Part shown: piece after piece, positions 8,420 through 19,146 of the stretch | Position numbering within the stretch: position 1 is the stretch's first letter | Layout of the letters: each line of letters starts with the position of its first letter | Assembly (NCBI GenBank): GCA_016719855.1 | Contig: JADJYH010000016.1 | Coordinates: 50,016 to 114,015 of the forward strand | Length of the DNA stretch: 64,000 nt | Source of the DNA: Saprospiraceae bacterium | GTDB taxonomy: Bacteria; Bacteroidota; Bacteroidia; Chitinophagales; Saprospiraceae | Direction: 5' to 3' | Position numbers and translations under genes: made by a program | The notes under the pieces: generated by a model | What the model was told of the DNA's origin: nothing | The model's input: the letters and a program-made list of their open reading frames with translations, nothing else | The model's database searches: none

Positions 8420-10900
8420 CTAACCCTTCCGCTTCAAGTTCAAGTAATCTAAAAAGTAAATTACCCGAAGGGAGATGCTGTTGCTTTGCGGAAAATCCGT
8501 CAGGCGTTCCACGCCGTTTTGGTAGGAGTATTGGATGTCATCTCTCGCAAAACTGAAGTCCTCCGTGTTGTTTTTCCAAACGATGAAAATATCGCTGCCC
8601 GGCGCAAACCGCCAACGGTAAACGGCATCCACCGTGAAAGCGTTGAAGCTATTGTCACTGAACTCATCGTATGCCGTGTCACCCAAAGTCCCATCTTCAT
8701 GTAGCTGGTGAAGGCTGCTGTACTCAGCCTTTGACCAGTAGTGCCGCAAGCGGAACGAGAGCGACATTTTGTTGCTGAATATATAAGTGGTGTTGAAGAC
8801 GTTCTCCACCGTGATGGTGTCCCGAATACCGAAGATGATTTGGCCATCGTCGAGCTTGGTCACATAGCCTACGTCGTTTTTCCAATTGTAACTGCCCACC
8901 TCCAGGTAAAACGACAGCCGGTCGCTGGCCCGAAACCTGGGCGATGCTGAAATGTTGAAACGGTACCTTCCTTCCTCGTCGAACTTCCGAAAGTTCGTGT
9001 TCATATCCAAGGCAAACTTCTTGCGGTAGTCCGTGGAAATAAAACCGCCGATGTTGCGGTTTGTTGGGTAAATATAGTACCTGCTGTAATCGGGCGTCCT
9101 CGGTTCGAAATAGTCATAAGTTTCCGCTGGCTCCAAGTAAGCGAACATGCCGAACCCCACCCTGTTTTTCGTGACCATCCAGCTGTCCACGCCAATGCCA
9201 AAATCGTTGTACACGTCCGGCTTTTGCAGTCGCCCGTAAAAACCATCAACGCTCAAATGCGCCTCGATGAAGTTGCCGAACGGCTCGTTTTTGTGGTAGC
9301 CCCACGAACCGTTGATGCTTTTTTGGTTGGCGCTGAAAATAAAACCAAGGTCGTTCGGGTCGTAGTCATGGCTCTCCACGTTGTAGCCAAGGTTCCATCT
9401 CAACTTGCCGCTGGTTTTGCTGACTTCACCAAAATATGCATACCCCATATCCGTTGAGCTTGGGAAGTATTTCTGGCTGACGACGGCCCTGCCGTTGAAG
9501 GCGTAGGACTGCGCCTTGTTCCTAAATGAAAACCTCGTGCCCGTCACGTTCGCCTCATAATCGTCGCCCCGGCGCAGCACGTTCGTGTTGATGAGCGACA
9601 CATAGGAATTGTTCCGCAGGTTTTGGTCCAGCACCATAATATTATAGTTGGTGAGCGGGCTGGTCGTCACCTCGCGTTTATCACCCGATTCTATGTTCTC
9701 GATGGTGGCCTTCGTCTCTGCCGAAATGGCGTTGAACACCCCGATGCCCAGGCCGCTGTTCGTCCGACCCGACACCTTGGCGGCGTTGATGAGCTGCGAC
9801 TCGCCGGGGTTGTCCGTCACCTCCTCGTTGTCGGCCAACTGGCCATAAACATCAAAGAAATGCAGTGGCCTACCGCCCACCCTCCGGGAATAGAACAGCC
9901 CGCCCTTGTTGAACAGCTCGGTACCTTCGGTAAAAAACTGGCGGTTTTCATCGAACTGCACCTCGAACGGCGAGAGGTTGAGCACCCGGTTGTCCGAGCG
10001 CACCTGCCCAAAGTCGGGGATGAGCGTCGCATCGAGCGTGAAGGCATCGTTGATGCCGTACTTGATGTCCATGCCACCGTTGATGCTGCGGCCCCAGTTG
10101 CTTTTCGGGCTGTTGTTTTTATCGTACAAATTCTCGGCGTACACCGAAAAATAGGGCGTCGCCGACAGCCTCACCGGCGATTCGATGTTCGCAATGCCGC
10201 CAATCGTACCGGACTGGTTGAGGTAACCAGCGATGTTGGGGTCCACCTCGTTCCAATACGAAATCTCCCGCTTGCGCCGCACCTCCCGCACGAAGTTCAC
10301 GTTCCATTCTTGCGTCTCAGCGTTCGGAAAACGGATAGCCGAGTACGGGATTTTCAGTTCCACCACCCAGCCCTCGTCGGTGTATTCCACCTCGCTGTCC
10401 CAGACAGCATCCCACGACTCCTCACCGGAATTCAACACCCCGCCGAAGCCGCCGCCCTCCGCTGATGCCGAGAACTTGGTATCGTACTGGATGCCGGAGG
10501 CAGTCACGCCAAAGCCCACGCCATTGTTGCCGTCCCGGTAGGCGTCAATGATAACGGCGAACCAGTCCGCATTTCCGATATTGTCCCGCTCGGTCATTTC
10601 CCGCAGGATGCTGTCGGGGTTGGCATCCAGCAACCTGGCGCCGATGTACATGGCCGTGTTGTCGTACAGCACCCACACCTCGCTGTGGTTGCTGGCAGGT
10701 TGACCGGGGTTGGGGGTGTTTTGAACAAAATCGCCCGCTGGGGACGCAGTTATCCAGGCCGCTTCGTCCAGCTTGCCGTCAATTTTTATCCCCTGCGAAA
10801 TGCGGGAGGCGGAAGTATGCTTCGTGGTGATTTCAGGCGGTTGTGCCTGGCTGAGGAAAATAACGAACGCTGTAAACACCGTTGTAAGCAGTATTTTCAT
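8420..10900 (-). CDS. DUF5916 outer-membrane protein with CBM9-like domain
   Basis: 826 residues from the ATG at 10900; a longer reading from an upstream TTG is less likely because MKILLTTVFTAFVIFLSQAQ is a good signal peptide. Residues about 25-210 resemble the carbohydrate-binding family-9-like domain ('KIDGKLDEAAW', 'VWVLYDNTAMYIGARLLDAN'). The rest, with alternating aromatic/polar strands and a terminal aromatic, looks like the beta-barrel of DUF5916 proteins in the Bacteroidota outer membrane. The substrate is unknown; the family is often near peptidases and sugar-handling genes. A -7 box (TAATTTTG on the minus strand, 10940-10933) would start transcription about 25 bases upstream of this ATG. 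Confidence 0.85.
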   Translation of the reverse strand: MKILLTTVFTAFVIFLSQAQPPEITTKHTSASRISQGIKIDGKLDEAAWITASPAGDFVQNTPNPGQPASNHSEVWVLYDNTAMYIGARLLDANPDSILREMTERDNIGNADWFAVIIDAYRDGNNGVGFGVTASGIQYDTKFSASAEGGGFGGVLNSGEESWDAVWDSEVEYTDEGWVVELKIPYSAIRFPNAETQEWNVNFVREVRRKREISYWNEVDPNIAGYLNQSGTIGGIANIESPVRLSATPYFSVYAENLYDKNNSPKSNWGRSINGGMDIKYGINDAFTLDATLIPDFGQVRSDNRVLNLSPFEVQFDENRQFFTEGTELFNKGGLFYSRRVGGRPLHFFDVYGQLADNEEVTDNPGESQLINAAKVSGRTNSGLGIGVFNAISAETKATIENIESGDKREVTTSPLTNYNIMVLDQNLRNNSYVSLINTNVLRRGDDYEANVTGTRFSFRNKAQSYAFNGRAVVSQKYFPSSTDMGYAYFGEVSKTSGKLRWNLGYNVESHDYDPNDLGFIFSANQKSINGSWGYHKNEPFGNFIEAHLSVDGFYGRLQKPDVYNDFGIGVDSWMVTKNRVGFGMFAYLEPAETYDYFEPRTPDYSRYYIYPTNRNIGGFISTDYRKKFALDMNTNFRKFDEEGRYRFNISASPRFRASDRLSFYLEVGSYNWKNDVGYVTKLDDGQIIFGIRDTITVENVFNTTYIFSNKMSLSFRLRHYWSKAEYSSLHQLHEDGTLGDTAYDEFSDNSFNAFTVDAVYRWRFAPGSDIFIVWKNNTEDFSFARDDIQYSYQNGVERLTDFPQSNSISLRVIYFLDYLNLKRKG

Positions 10901-10932
10901 AAAATCAAAGTTGGTGACGTTCAAAAAAGGTG

Positions 10933-10940
10933 CAAAATTA
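10933..10940 (-). promoter_or_regulatory. Bacteroidota -7 box upstream of DUF5916 gene
   Basis: TAATTTTG on the minus strand fits TAnnTTTG and is 33 bases upstream of the ATG. No well-spaced -33 element is seen. Confidence 0.45.
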
Positions 10941-11082
10941 GTGGAACGGCCTCAACAAAATAGACCGGAAAGTTGCTGAATCATTGACACCTAAAAAGCC
11001 CAAAAGTTGCCGCCAATGCTCCGTTTGCCTGAATATTCCGATCGGCTTCAAATGACATACAACTGAGACCTATCGGAAAGGC

Positions 11083-11090
11083 TACCTTTG
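11083..11090 (+). promoter_or_regulatory. -7 box upstream of cyclase-ATPase gene
   Basis: TACCTTTG fits TAnnTTTG. It lies about 98 bases before the GTG start. No convincing -33 TTG is visible. Confidence 0.45.
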
Positions 11091-11187
11091 TCAAAAAATT
11101 AATCCAAGAAATGCTAATTCGCAATTTAAACGTTAATTTGCACCGCTCGCAAGCATCGGTATCAAAGCAAAAGACAGCAGCCGCAAG

Positions 11188-14100
11188 GTGAACAACTTAC
11201 TTCCACATTTCATTCAGGAGCAATTCTTGTCCGACAACCGCCACGGCAGCTTTCAGGCCTACACGCTGTTTGTGGACATGTCCGGCTTCACCCGCCTCAC
11301 CGAGACCCTGCTCAAACAAGGAAGCACGGGTGCCGAGCGGCTTTCCAATATCCTGAATGCCATCTTCGAGCCAATGGTGCGGCAAGTGTACGCCCTGGGC
11401 GGCTTCATCCCCTACTTCGCCGGCGATGCGTTCACGGGAATCTTTCCCATTGAGCAGTGCGATTGTGACGGCACCAAGCTGTTGGCGCTGGCGCAACGGC
11501 AGTTCGAGCTGCTCGAAAAGGCCTCCACCAGCTTCAGCGAGTTCAAGATTGGCATAAAAACAGGCCTTTCTCACGGCAAGGTCGAATGGGGGATTGTGGG
11601 CGATGCGCACAAATCGTTCTTCTTCCGGGGACCGGCCATCGAGGGCTGCGCCAAAGGCCAGATGTACGCGCAGCAACAACAAATCATCATTGACGAAGCA
11701 TTCAAAAAAGCATTGTTTGAGGCGGTGTCGCCTTCGGCAATTTCCCTGCTTCCCAGTGCTGCCGATGGCTTTTTCATGGTCAATGAAAGACCAGACGCCA
11801 GCGACCTGCCGCTGCCCGCCTCGCCGAGCTTGCCCGCCCTAAAGCCGGAGGTACTGTCCCATTTTTTGCCCAAAACCCTCCTCGAATTCAGCCCGCGTGG
11901 CGAGTTCCGCACGGTGGTGTCGGTGTTTATCTCCTTCGAGGGACTGGCAGGTTTCGAACCATTGAACAGCTTCGCAACGGAGGTGCTTCAACCAAATCAA
12001 CAATTTCTCAGGCTATTTCAAGGAAATAGATTTCAGCGACAAGGGCGGCGTCATCGTGGCGTTTTTCGGTGCCCCGGTCTCCTACGAAAACAATGTGGAG
12101 CGGGCGCTGGAGTTCACGCTCGCCCTCCAAAACGAGCTGCTGCCGCTCCAGATAAACAATGGCCTACGGTTCAAGGTCGGCATTGCCGAGGGTATCGCCT
12201 ACGCCGGCGTCATCGGAGGCAAGGAGCGCAGCCAGTACGCTGCCGTCGGCAACCGGGTCAACATCGCCGCCCGCCTGATGATGAGCGCCAACTGGGGCGA
12301 GGTGCTAGTGGACGAGGTCGTTCACAAAAACCGCAACTACCGCTTCCAGCACACTGGCGACATCAGCTACAAGGGTTTGAAAAACCCAATCCCCACTTAC
12401 AAAATAACGGGTCGAAACCAAGAGCAGCACCGCCCCTTCGACGGGGTGATGGTTGGCCGTGAGCAGGAGCTGGACAAGCTCGAAACCTTTGCCATGCAGG
12501 CCTTCGAGACATCGCAGGCTGCCGTGGCCTACGTGTACGGCGAGCCGGGCATCGGCAAAACGAGGCTCTCCTACGAGCTTCGGAACCGGTTGCGCAAGCG
12601 CCGCAGCCCGTACTGGATGGTTTGCCAGAGCGACCAGATTTTGCGCAAGCCGTTCAACCCGTTTGTTTATTTGCTAAAAAATTATTTTGGGCAAAAGCCC
12701 ACCAATTCGCCGGAGGCAAACCTCCAAAGTTTTGAGCACGAGTTCAAGATACTGCTGGACGAGCTTGTCCAAATCGCCAACCCGGCTACCGAGGGCATCA
12801 AGCGGGAAATCGTGCGAACCAAGCCCGTGCTGGCCGCCCTCACCGGCCTGAAAACCACCGACTCGCTCTGGAACGACCTCGACGCCAAGGGCCGCTACCA
12901 GAACACCCTGGCCGCACTCTCGGCACTGGTGCAGGCGGAGGCGCTGCTCGGCCCAGTGGTCATGGAACTCGAAGATGGCCACTGGTTCGACCCCAGCTCG
13001 ATGGAATTCCTCGGTGAACTGGCCGGGCGTATCCGCAACATGCCCATTTTTGTGCTGGTCACCTCCCGATACGACGACGAGGGCAACAAGCCCAAGCTTT
13101 TCAGCGAAGCTGTTTTTGAAAAAAACGGACTCCCACTGCTCGAAATTGACCTCAACATACTCGACAACGAGGCCATGAACGGCTTCGCAAGTGAGCGTTT
13201 GAAGGGCAAAATCAGCCCCGAACTGCTCGAACTGCTGCTGCGCACCTCCAACGGCAACCCATTTTACGCCGAGCAAATGCTCGAATATTTCATGGAGAGC
13301 GGCCAGTTGGAGGAGCGACCGAACGGCTGGATGGTAAAGGACCAAAATGTGCGGTTCAGCAACAGCATCCAGGCAGTGCTAACGGCGAGGATTGACCGCC
13401 TGAGCAGCCTGGTGAAGGAGACCATCAAGGCGGCGGCGGTCATCGGGCGGGAGTTCGAGCTGCCCGTGCTCACCGAGGTGATGATGGCCAACGAGGAGCT
13501 GGTGCAACACAACGGCAACAGCACTGCCTTGCTAAAAGAACAGGTTAAAACGGCGGAACGGGCGCAAATCTGGCAGGCGATGAACGAGCTGCGGTACATT
13601 TTTAGGCACTCGCTGCTGCGGGAGGCCGTGTACGACATGCAGCTCAAAACCCGCATCAAGGAGCTTCACCACCATATTGGCGAAGCCATCGAAAAACTGT
13701 ACGAACACAACCTGGAGCAGCGCTACGTGGACCTCGTTTTCCATTACGAACAGTCCGAGGACGAGAACAAGTTGCGGGAATACCTGCAAAAAGCCGCCGA
13801 CTACGCCAAGGAATACTACCAGAATCAACAGGCGCTCCATTTTTACGACAAGCTGATCGTCATCCTCGAAAAGCAGGGCAACAATTTTGAAAAAGCCAAG
13901 ACCCTGCTGAAAAAATCGAGCATCCTAGAACTGGTGGGGCGTTGGGAGGAGGCCGAGGCGCTCGCACGAGAAGCGCTGGAAGTGGCCCAAATAGTGGACG
14001 ACGGTAAGGTGCTGGGCAGGGCCAACGATGCCCTCGGCCACCTGCTCATGCTCAAGGGCCGCTACGAGGAGGCCGACGGCTACCTCGAAACGGCTGCGGC

Positions 14101-15223
14101 GTTTTTTGGCTCCAGCCACGACGACCGTGGCACTTCCAAGGTCTATGGCCACCTCGGCACGCTGTACTTCCGACAGGGCAAATACGAGGACGCCAAGCTA
14201 TACTTCATCCGCAGCATACAACTGGCGCAACTTTACAAGCACACCTCGTCGCTGGCGCAAATAGTGGCCACGCTCGGCCTCACCTACATGAACCTGGGGA
14301 AGTACGACGACGGCATCCGCTGGCAGCAGAGCCAGCTCGAAGCCTGCCAAAAAGTGAACGACCGCCAGGGCATGGCCACGCTGCTCACCAATATGGGCAT
14401 CGTGCATTTTGAAAAGGGCGAGTACGACCAAGCGCTAGACTGCTACCAACGTGGGCTAGACCTTGCCGAGGAACTGGGCAACAAGCAGCTGACCTCCATC
14501 GCCATCGGCTGCATCGGTTCGGTGTGGCAGCGCAAGGGCCGCTTCGACCTGGCCCAGCAGCACTTCGAGCGCGACTTGGCACTGACGGAGGAGCTAGGCG
14601 ACAAGCAGGGCACCTGTATCGCGCTTGGACTCTTGGGCGACCTGTACAGCGTGATGGGCAAGTTCGACGAGGCCATCAGCTTCATGCAACGCAACCTAAA
14701 ACTGGGCGAAGAACTTGGGTATCGCAAAGGTGTAGCCAAGTCGCTGAACACGCTGGGCGATATTTATTTTTACAAAAATGAACTAGAGACCTCCCTTAAT
14801 TTTTACGACCGCTCCATCGAGACCACCCGCAGCATCGGCAACAAGCTTGTGCTGGGGTTCAGCCTCGTCGAAAAGGCTAACGTGCTGCTGGCCAAGGGCA
14901 GCCTTGCCGAGGTGCTGGAAAACCTGCGGGAGGCCACCACCATTGCCGGGGACATAAAACACCCTGACCTGCTTTTTGAGGTACGCCTCATGGCGGGCAA
15001 ACTTGCAATAAGAAACCATGAAATTGAAGAGGCTATAAACGTATTCGATGCGCTGTTGGCGCTGAAGCGTGGCAGGCGTGACGAGGCGTTGGTGCAATTT
15101 GAATATAGCAAGATAGAATCTGGCACCGAGCACCGCGAACGAGCATTGGAGCTTTTCATGGAATTGCACAAGGAGACGCCCGTTCATGTGTACCAACTGA
15201 AACTCAATGAATTGGAGCAGTGA
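11188..15223 (+). CDS. Soluble adenylyl cyclase-like protein: two cyclase domains, ATPase, TPRs (frameshifted)
   Basis: Merged locus of about 1,345 codons, starting at GTG 11188. The first cyclase homology domain (residues about 20-190) keeps both metal Asp regions, 'FVDMSGFTRL' and 'FAGDAFTGIF'. The second (about 240-400) lacks the first Asp ('VFISFEGLAGF') but keeps the substrate-side 'AAVGNRVNIAARL'. A STAND/AAA ATPase follows with Walker A GEPGIGKT (12539-12562), then about ten TPRs to the C-terminus. This order is that of mammalian soluble adenylyl cyclase (ADCY10) and its bacterial relatives, suggesting one composite active site made from two unequal halves; that is inference. The frame breaks at about 11992-11993: removing one C from CAACCAAATC joins '...FATEVLQ' to 'QINNFSGYFKEIDF' without loss. 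I treat it as an assembly error, but a real lesion is possible. Confidence 0.85.
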
Positions 15224-15315
15224 CATAAACGCTCTCTCATGACTTATATCGTCCCATTTGTACTTCGATGAAATAGAAGAAAACAGCAATCCGGGTTATT
15301 TCCGTCGCTCAAAAA

Positions 15316-16517
15316 CTATAATTTTTCAGCGGCAGCAGCTTCTTTCCTTGCCAAAGCTGCTTCCGAATCCCGGCCTAGTTTTTCCAGCAACATAGCCTTT
15401 GTTTTTAAAAAAACGGCACGTTCGGAAGGTATGGGTTCGCGGGAGCAGACATATTCCGACCATCCGAGCGCCATGCGCACCAGCACGTCGTCCAGGGCCA
15501 CTTTGGACACGGACACGGCATAATAATCGAGGTCGCTATGGAAATTTCCATACTTCTCCAGGATACGAAAATCAATCACTGCATCCACCATATATGCCAG
15601 TTCATAAAGGTCGCCGTTGCGGATATGTTGGGCAGCTTTCGCCCTTGCGAGCAGTTCATTGCGTTTGGGAATATCCGCATTTTGCAGCATCTCGATTAGC
15701 TCCTCCTCTGCTTTTTTATCAAAAAGATGCCCCTCGTACGAGACGAAACTGCGGTTCGTTTTTATTTGTCCATCAATGGTCTCGTATATTTTCTCATCTA
15801 CTTCCTCCATGCCAATCACTGCACCAATTTCTTCCCTGTTGTCCATGATAATGCGAAATTCACGGGAGGTGGGGTTATTCAAAAACAGCTTCACGGTGCC
15901 CCAATATGACTTGTCCATAAAATGGTCCTTGGTCATAAGCGCCAAATAGCTTCGGGTTATTTCCGCTTCTTTTTGCTGCTCCCCGGCCATCCGCAAGGCA
16001 CGCATATAATCGAACATCATGGTGGGGTTTCGCTCACCGTTTTTGTAACGCTGCTCAAGTTCTACATAACTTTGACCGGGCGTTACGGCCATTTTCGACC
16101 ATTCAAAAAACTCATTTCCAGCCGTATGGGCACCCACAATCCGGTGGACTTCCAGGCCTCCCGGTGCAATAAAAGATAGGTGGGAAAAACCTTCACACCA
16201 TATTTGTCCTTCAACTCATCGCCTTGGCGGCCTTCCATGTCGTATTTGACGTTGATAAATTTTTGGTTGAAGTAATTGGCGACTTCCGGTCGGGTAAAAA
16301 CCTCCTTTTCCATCTTCTTGCATGGCGCGCACCAAGAAGTATAGCCATCAAGGAATATGATTTTGTCTGAGCGCTGCGCAATATCCAGCACGTCGTCCCA
16401 ACTAGGGTTGTCCATAAAATCAACCCTGTCATATCGAATCGACTGGGCATGGAGCAGGGAAGGAACAAGCACGACAATTGTTGAAAAGCAGTAATACACA
16501 GCCTTGAGTGAGTTCAT
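15316..16517 (-). CDS. Exported thioredoxin-fold protein (frameshifted)
   Basis: Merged locus of about 400 codons. MNSLKAVYYCFSTIVVLV...LHAQ is a signal peptide. Residues about 35-130 are a thioredoxin domain with active site WCAPCKKM, close to the DUF255/thioredoxin_7 group that acts as a periplasmic disulfide reductase. The C-terminal 270 residues are helical, TPR-like, with no motif I recognise. The frame breaks near 16163: adding one C to the CACCGGG context reads '...YLLLHPGGLEVHRIVGAHTAG' straight through. A -7 box (TATATTTG on the minus strand, 16544-16537) stands about 20 bases upstream of the start. Confidence 0.8.
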
Positions 16518-16536
16518 TATTCTAAATTATTTACTG

Positions 16537-16544
16537 CAAATATA
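16537..16544 (-). promoter_or_regulatory. -7 box of the thioredoxin-like gene
   Basis: TATATTTG on the minus strand is an exact TAnnTTTG match 20 bases upstream of the ATG. The -33 element is not obvious. Confidence 0.5.
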
Positions 16545-17150
16545 GCAAGTTCTTGAAGAACGCTGGAAAGTGGCGCAACATTAGCCGATAAGGATTGTGG
16601 CACATAAACAACACATTTTTTGAGAAACGCCAATCCTCAATAGAAAAGCGATTCAACGCTCATTACATTTATTGCCAACCAAGACTCATGAATATGGACT
16701 GACCCAAGGCACCTTATCAATGTTTTCACTTATTTTTTTTTGCAAAACAAAAAATTAAGGATTAAAACTATCCATAGTTCCAAAATATCCCTAATTTTGT
16801 GTGCCTCAAAAAAAATCATACCTATTTGATTATCTACCTACCCTGAACAAAATATCCTTGTCCCCGTAAAACATTACCCCCGTAAAAAACCTTATAAGAA
16901 GCAATAGCGCCCCATCCATCTGAACAGTAGGCTAATTTGGAAAAGTTTGATTTGGAAAAACACATCATCAGAAGCACTATCAAATCACTGATTATCAGCG
17001 ACTTAAAATACAATGACAGCTATTTTTCATGGCTATAGGGAATGATTTCAACCTTGAATCATGGTGTTTGTCATTATCTAAACAACAAACAATTTAATTA
17101 AAAAGCTACAGGTAACCATTCCGTTCCCTTATGCTAAAATTTATGGTAAC
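16545..17150. other. AT-rich intergenic region before the HhH repeat gene
   Basis: About 600 bases without a credible gene on either strand, strongly AT-rich with several A/T runs. TAATTTTG at 16792-16799 is a possible plus-strand -7 box but lies 350 bases before the next start. AT-rich upstream DNA would suit autoregulation by the AT-hook-like protein encoded downstream; that is speculation. Confidence 0.4.
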
Positions 17151-18992
17151 ATGAGAAGTTTAACGTCAGATGTACAAGAGGAAAAACTTAAAAGTGACCT
17201 TCAGAGCGCAAAAAAAGCTGCGAAAAAAGCTAAATCAGCGTACAAGGTCAAACTGAAAGAGCTTAAATCAAAAATGAAGCCTTTCAAGAAAGCGCTTAAA
17301 GAAGCAGAAAAAGCAGAAAAACTAGCAAAATCTGCCTACAAAGCCTTAGACAAGAAAGAGGATAATGAAGTAGGGCAAGCACCAGTTGCCCAAGCTGCCA
17401 TATCCGAGCCAACTGCCCCGAAAAAGCGGGGACGCCAGCCGGGATACTCACCTAAAGCAGCCAAAGCAGCAGCAGCGCCAGTAAAAAAGGAGACAGCGAC
17501 AAAGGCAAAGCCAGGTAGAAAGCCAACCGCTGCACCTGCGAAAGCCGCAACATCCACTGGCGGCGATGACCTGACACAAGTCAAGGGTGTGGGTGACAAC
17601 ATCGCCGTGATGCTCAGGGCGAACGGCGTGAAGACCTTTGCCGACATGGCCGCCACCAGCTTCGACCGCTACAAAGAACTGCTCAAGGCCAACGGCATGA
17701 GCAAGTTCCGTGACCCGTCGCAGTGGGCCGCCCGTGCCGCCGCACTGGCCAACCTGCCTGCACCGCCAAAAGCAGCAGCAAAGCCTGCCGAACCAGCAGC
17801 AGCCCCGAAAAAACGGGGGCGCCAGCCGGGCTTTTCGCCTAAGGCAGCAAAAGGTGTCATCAACCATGAGGAGCAATACAAAGCTCCAAAAACTAGCCAA
17901 AAAGCTGCGTCGGCACCTAGTTCCGGTAGTGGCGACGACCTGACACAAGTGAAAGGCGTGGGCGACAACATCGCCGTGATGCTCAAGGCGAACGGCGTCA
18001 GAACCTTCGCCGACATGGCCGCCACCAGCTTCGACCGCTACAAAGAACTGCTCAAGGCCAATGGCATGAGCAAGTTCCGTGACCCGTCGCAGTGGGCCGC
18101 CCGTGCCGCTGCACTGGCCAACCTGCCTGCCCCACCAAAAGCAGCAGCAAAGCCTGCCGAACCAGCAGCAGCCCCGAAAAAACGGGGACGCCAGCCGGGC
18201 TTCTCGCCAAAAGCAGCCAAAGCAGCAGCAGCGCCTGCGGCACCTGCAAAAAAAGAGACCGCACCAAAAGCAAAACCAGGTAAAAAACCAGCCGCAGCAC
18301 CTGCTAAAGCCAGCGTAACACCTGCTAAGGCCGCCACCAAATCTACTGGCGGCGACGACCTGACACAAGTCAAAGGTGTGGGCGACAACATCGCCGTGAT
18401 GCTCAAGGCCAACGGCGTCAGAACCTTCGCCGACATGGCCGCCACCAGCTTCGACCGCTACAAAGAACTGCTCAAAGCCAACGGCATGAGCAAGTTCCGT
18501 GACCCGTCGCAGTGGGCTGCACGTGCCGCCGCACTGGCCAACCTGCCCGCTCCGCCAAAAGCAGAAGCAAAGCCTGCCGAACCAGCAGCAGCCCCGAAAA
18601 AACGGGGACGGCAACCCGGCTTTTCGCCAAAAGCAGCCAAGGCAGCAGCAACCGAACCAGCAGCAGCTCCTAAGAAGCGGGGACGCCAGCCGGGGTTCTC
18701 TCCAAAGGCAGCCAAAGCAGCAGCAGCGCCTGCTATAAAGGAGGAGGCAGCTCCCAAGGCACCAGCCAAGCCAAAAGGACCTCCAGCCAAGCCAGACGAC
18801 CTGACACAGGTGAAAGGCGTTGGCCAACGGGTAGCCGATGCGCTCAATAAAGAGGGCATCTATACCTACAAGGACATGGCTGGGACAGGCCTAGATCGCT
18901 ACAAAGAGATTTTGAAGGACAACAACATGAGCAAGTTCCGTGACCCATCCGATTGGGCAAAAATTGCCGGTGAATTGGCGGGTAAGAAGTAA
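17151..18992 (+). CDS. Histone H1-like basic protein with four helix-hairpin-helix modules and AT-hook-like motifs
   Basis: 613 residues, very rich in Lys and Ala. Residues about 10-65 form a charged coiled coil ('LKSDLQSAKKAAKKAKSAY'). Then four HhH modules start with 'DDLTQVKGVGDNIAVML' (residues about 139, 262, 402 and a divergent fourth at 549 with 'VKGVGQRVADAL'). Such modules bind DNA backbone without sequence specificity. Between them lie Pro/Ala/Lys linkers with copies of KKRGRQPGFSPKAAK, whose RGR core resembles AT-hook and histone H1 tails. Inference: a nucleoid-associated DNA-compacting protein. The first three modules are near-identical at DNA level (291-bp units), so copy number may vary between strains. 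A terminator follows directly. Confidence 0.7.
   Translation: MRSLTSDVQEEKLKSDLQSAKKAAKKAKSAYKVKLKELKSKMKPFKKALKEAEKAEKLAKSAYKALDKKEDNEVGQAPVAQAAISEPTAPKKRGRQPGYSPKAAKAAAAPVKKETATKAKPGRKPTAAPAKAATSTGGDDLTQVKGVGDNIAVMLRANGVKTFADMAATSFDRYKELLKANGMSKFRDPSQWAARAAALANLPAPPKAAAKPAEPAAAPKKRGRQPGFSPKAAKGVINHEEQYKAPKTSQKAASAPSSGSGDDLTQVKGVGDNIAVMLKANGVRTFADMAATSFDRYKELLKANGMSKFRDPSQWAARAAALANLPAPPKAAAKPAEPAAAPKKRGRQPGFSPKAAKAAAAPAAPAKKETAPKAKPGKKPAAAPAKASVTPAKAATKSTGGDDLTQVKGVGDNIAVMLKANGVRTFADMAATSFDRYKELLKANGMSKFRDPSQWAARAAALANLPAPPKAEAKPAEPAAAPKKRGRQPGFSPKAAKAAATEPAAAPKKRGRQPGFSPKAAKAAAAPAIKEEAAPKAPAKPKGPPAKPDDLTQVKGVGQRVADALNKEGIYTYKDMAGTGLDRYKEILKDNNMSKFRDPSDWAKIAGELAGKK
17562..18641 (+). repeat. 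Three in-frame 291-bp repeats inside the HhH gene
   Basis: Units 17562-17852, 17931-18221 and 18351-18641 are each exactly 291 bp (97 codons) and almost identical, including synonymous positions. The spacers are 78 and 129 bp of unlike Lys/Ala-rich sequence, both multiples of three. This indicates recent duplication or gene conversion. Confidence 0.9.
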
Positions 18993-19018
18993 ATCCGTCG
19001 GAATATACATGAGCTATG

Positions 19019-19053
19019 AAGGCCGTGACCAGACTTGGTTGCGGCCTTTTTTT
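19019..19053 (+). terminator. Intrinsic terminator of the HhH repeat gene
   Basis: AAGGCCG (19019-19025) pairs with CGGCCTT (19042-19048), with further inner pairing GACCA/TGGTT, followed by a run of T. Confidence 0.85.
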
Positions 19054-19146
19054 ATTTTATTTCACGCAAAGGCAAAGCCGCATTCGAACAAGAAAGCAGC
19101 AAGGCAAGCTTGACGCCAATGCGTAAATTCACAACACCCCGAACCA

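Noticed and set aside
9623..10465. Open frame of 280 codons on the plus strand
   Set aside because: It lies antisense to the well-supported DUF5916 gene and has no signal, domain or start context; a shadow frame of GC-rich coding DNA.
12000..12060. Programmed frameshift in the cyclase gene
   Set aside because: No slippery heptamer or strong downstream structure at the break, and many other genes in the window have similar single-base breaks.
17448..18827. Cys/Trp/Phe-rich open frame of 459 codons antisense to the HhH gene
   Set aside because: It mirrors the Lys/Ala-rich repeats and has an implausible composition for a real protein.
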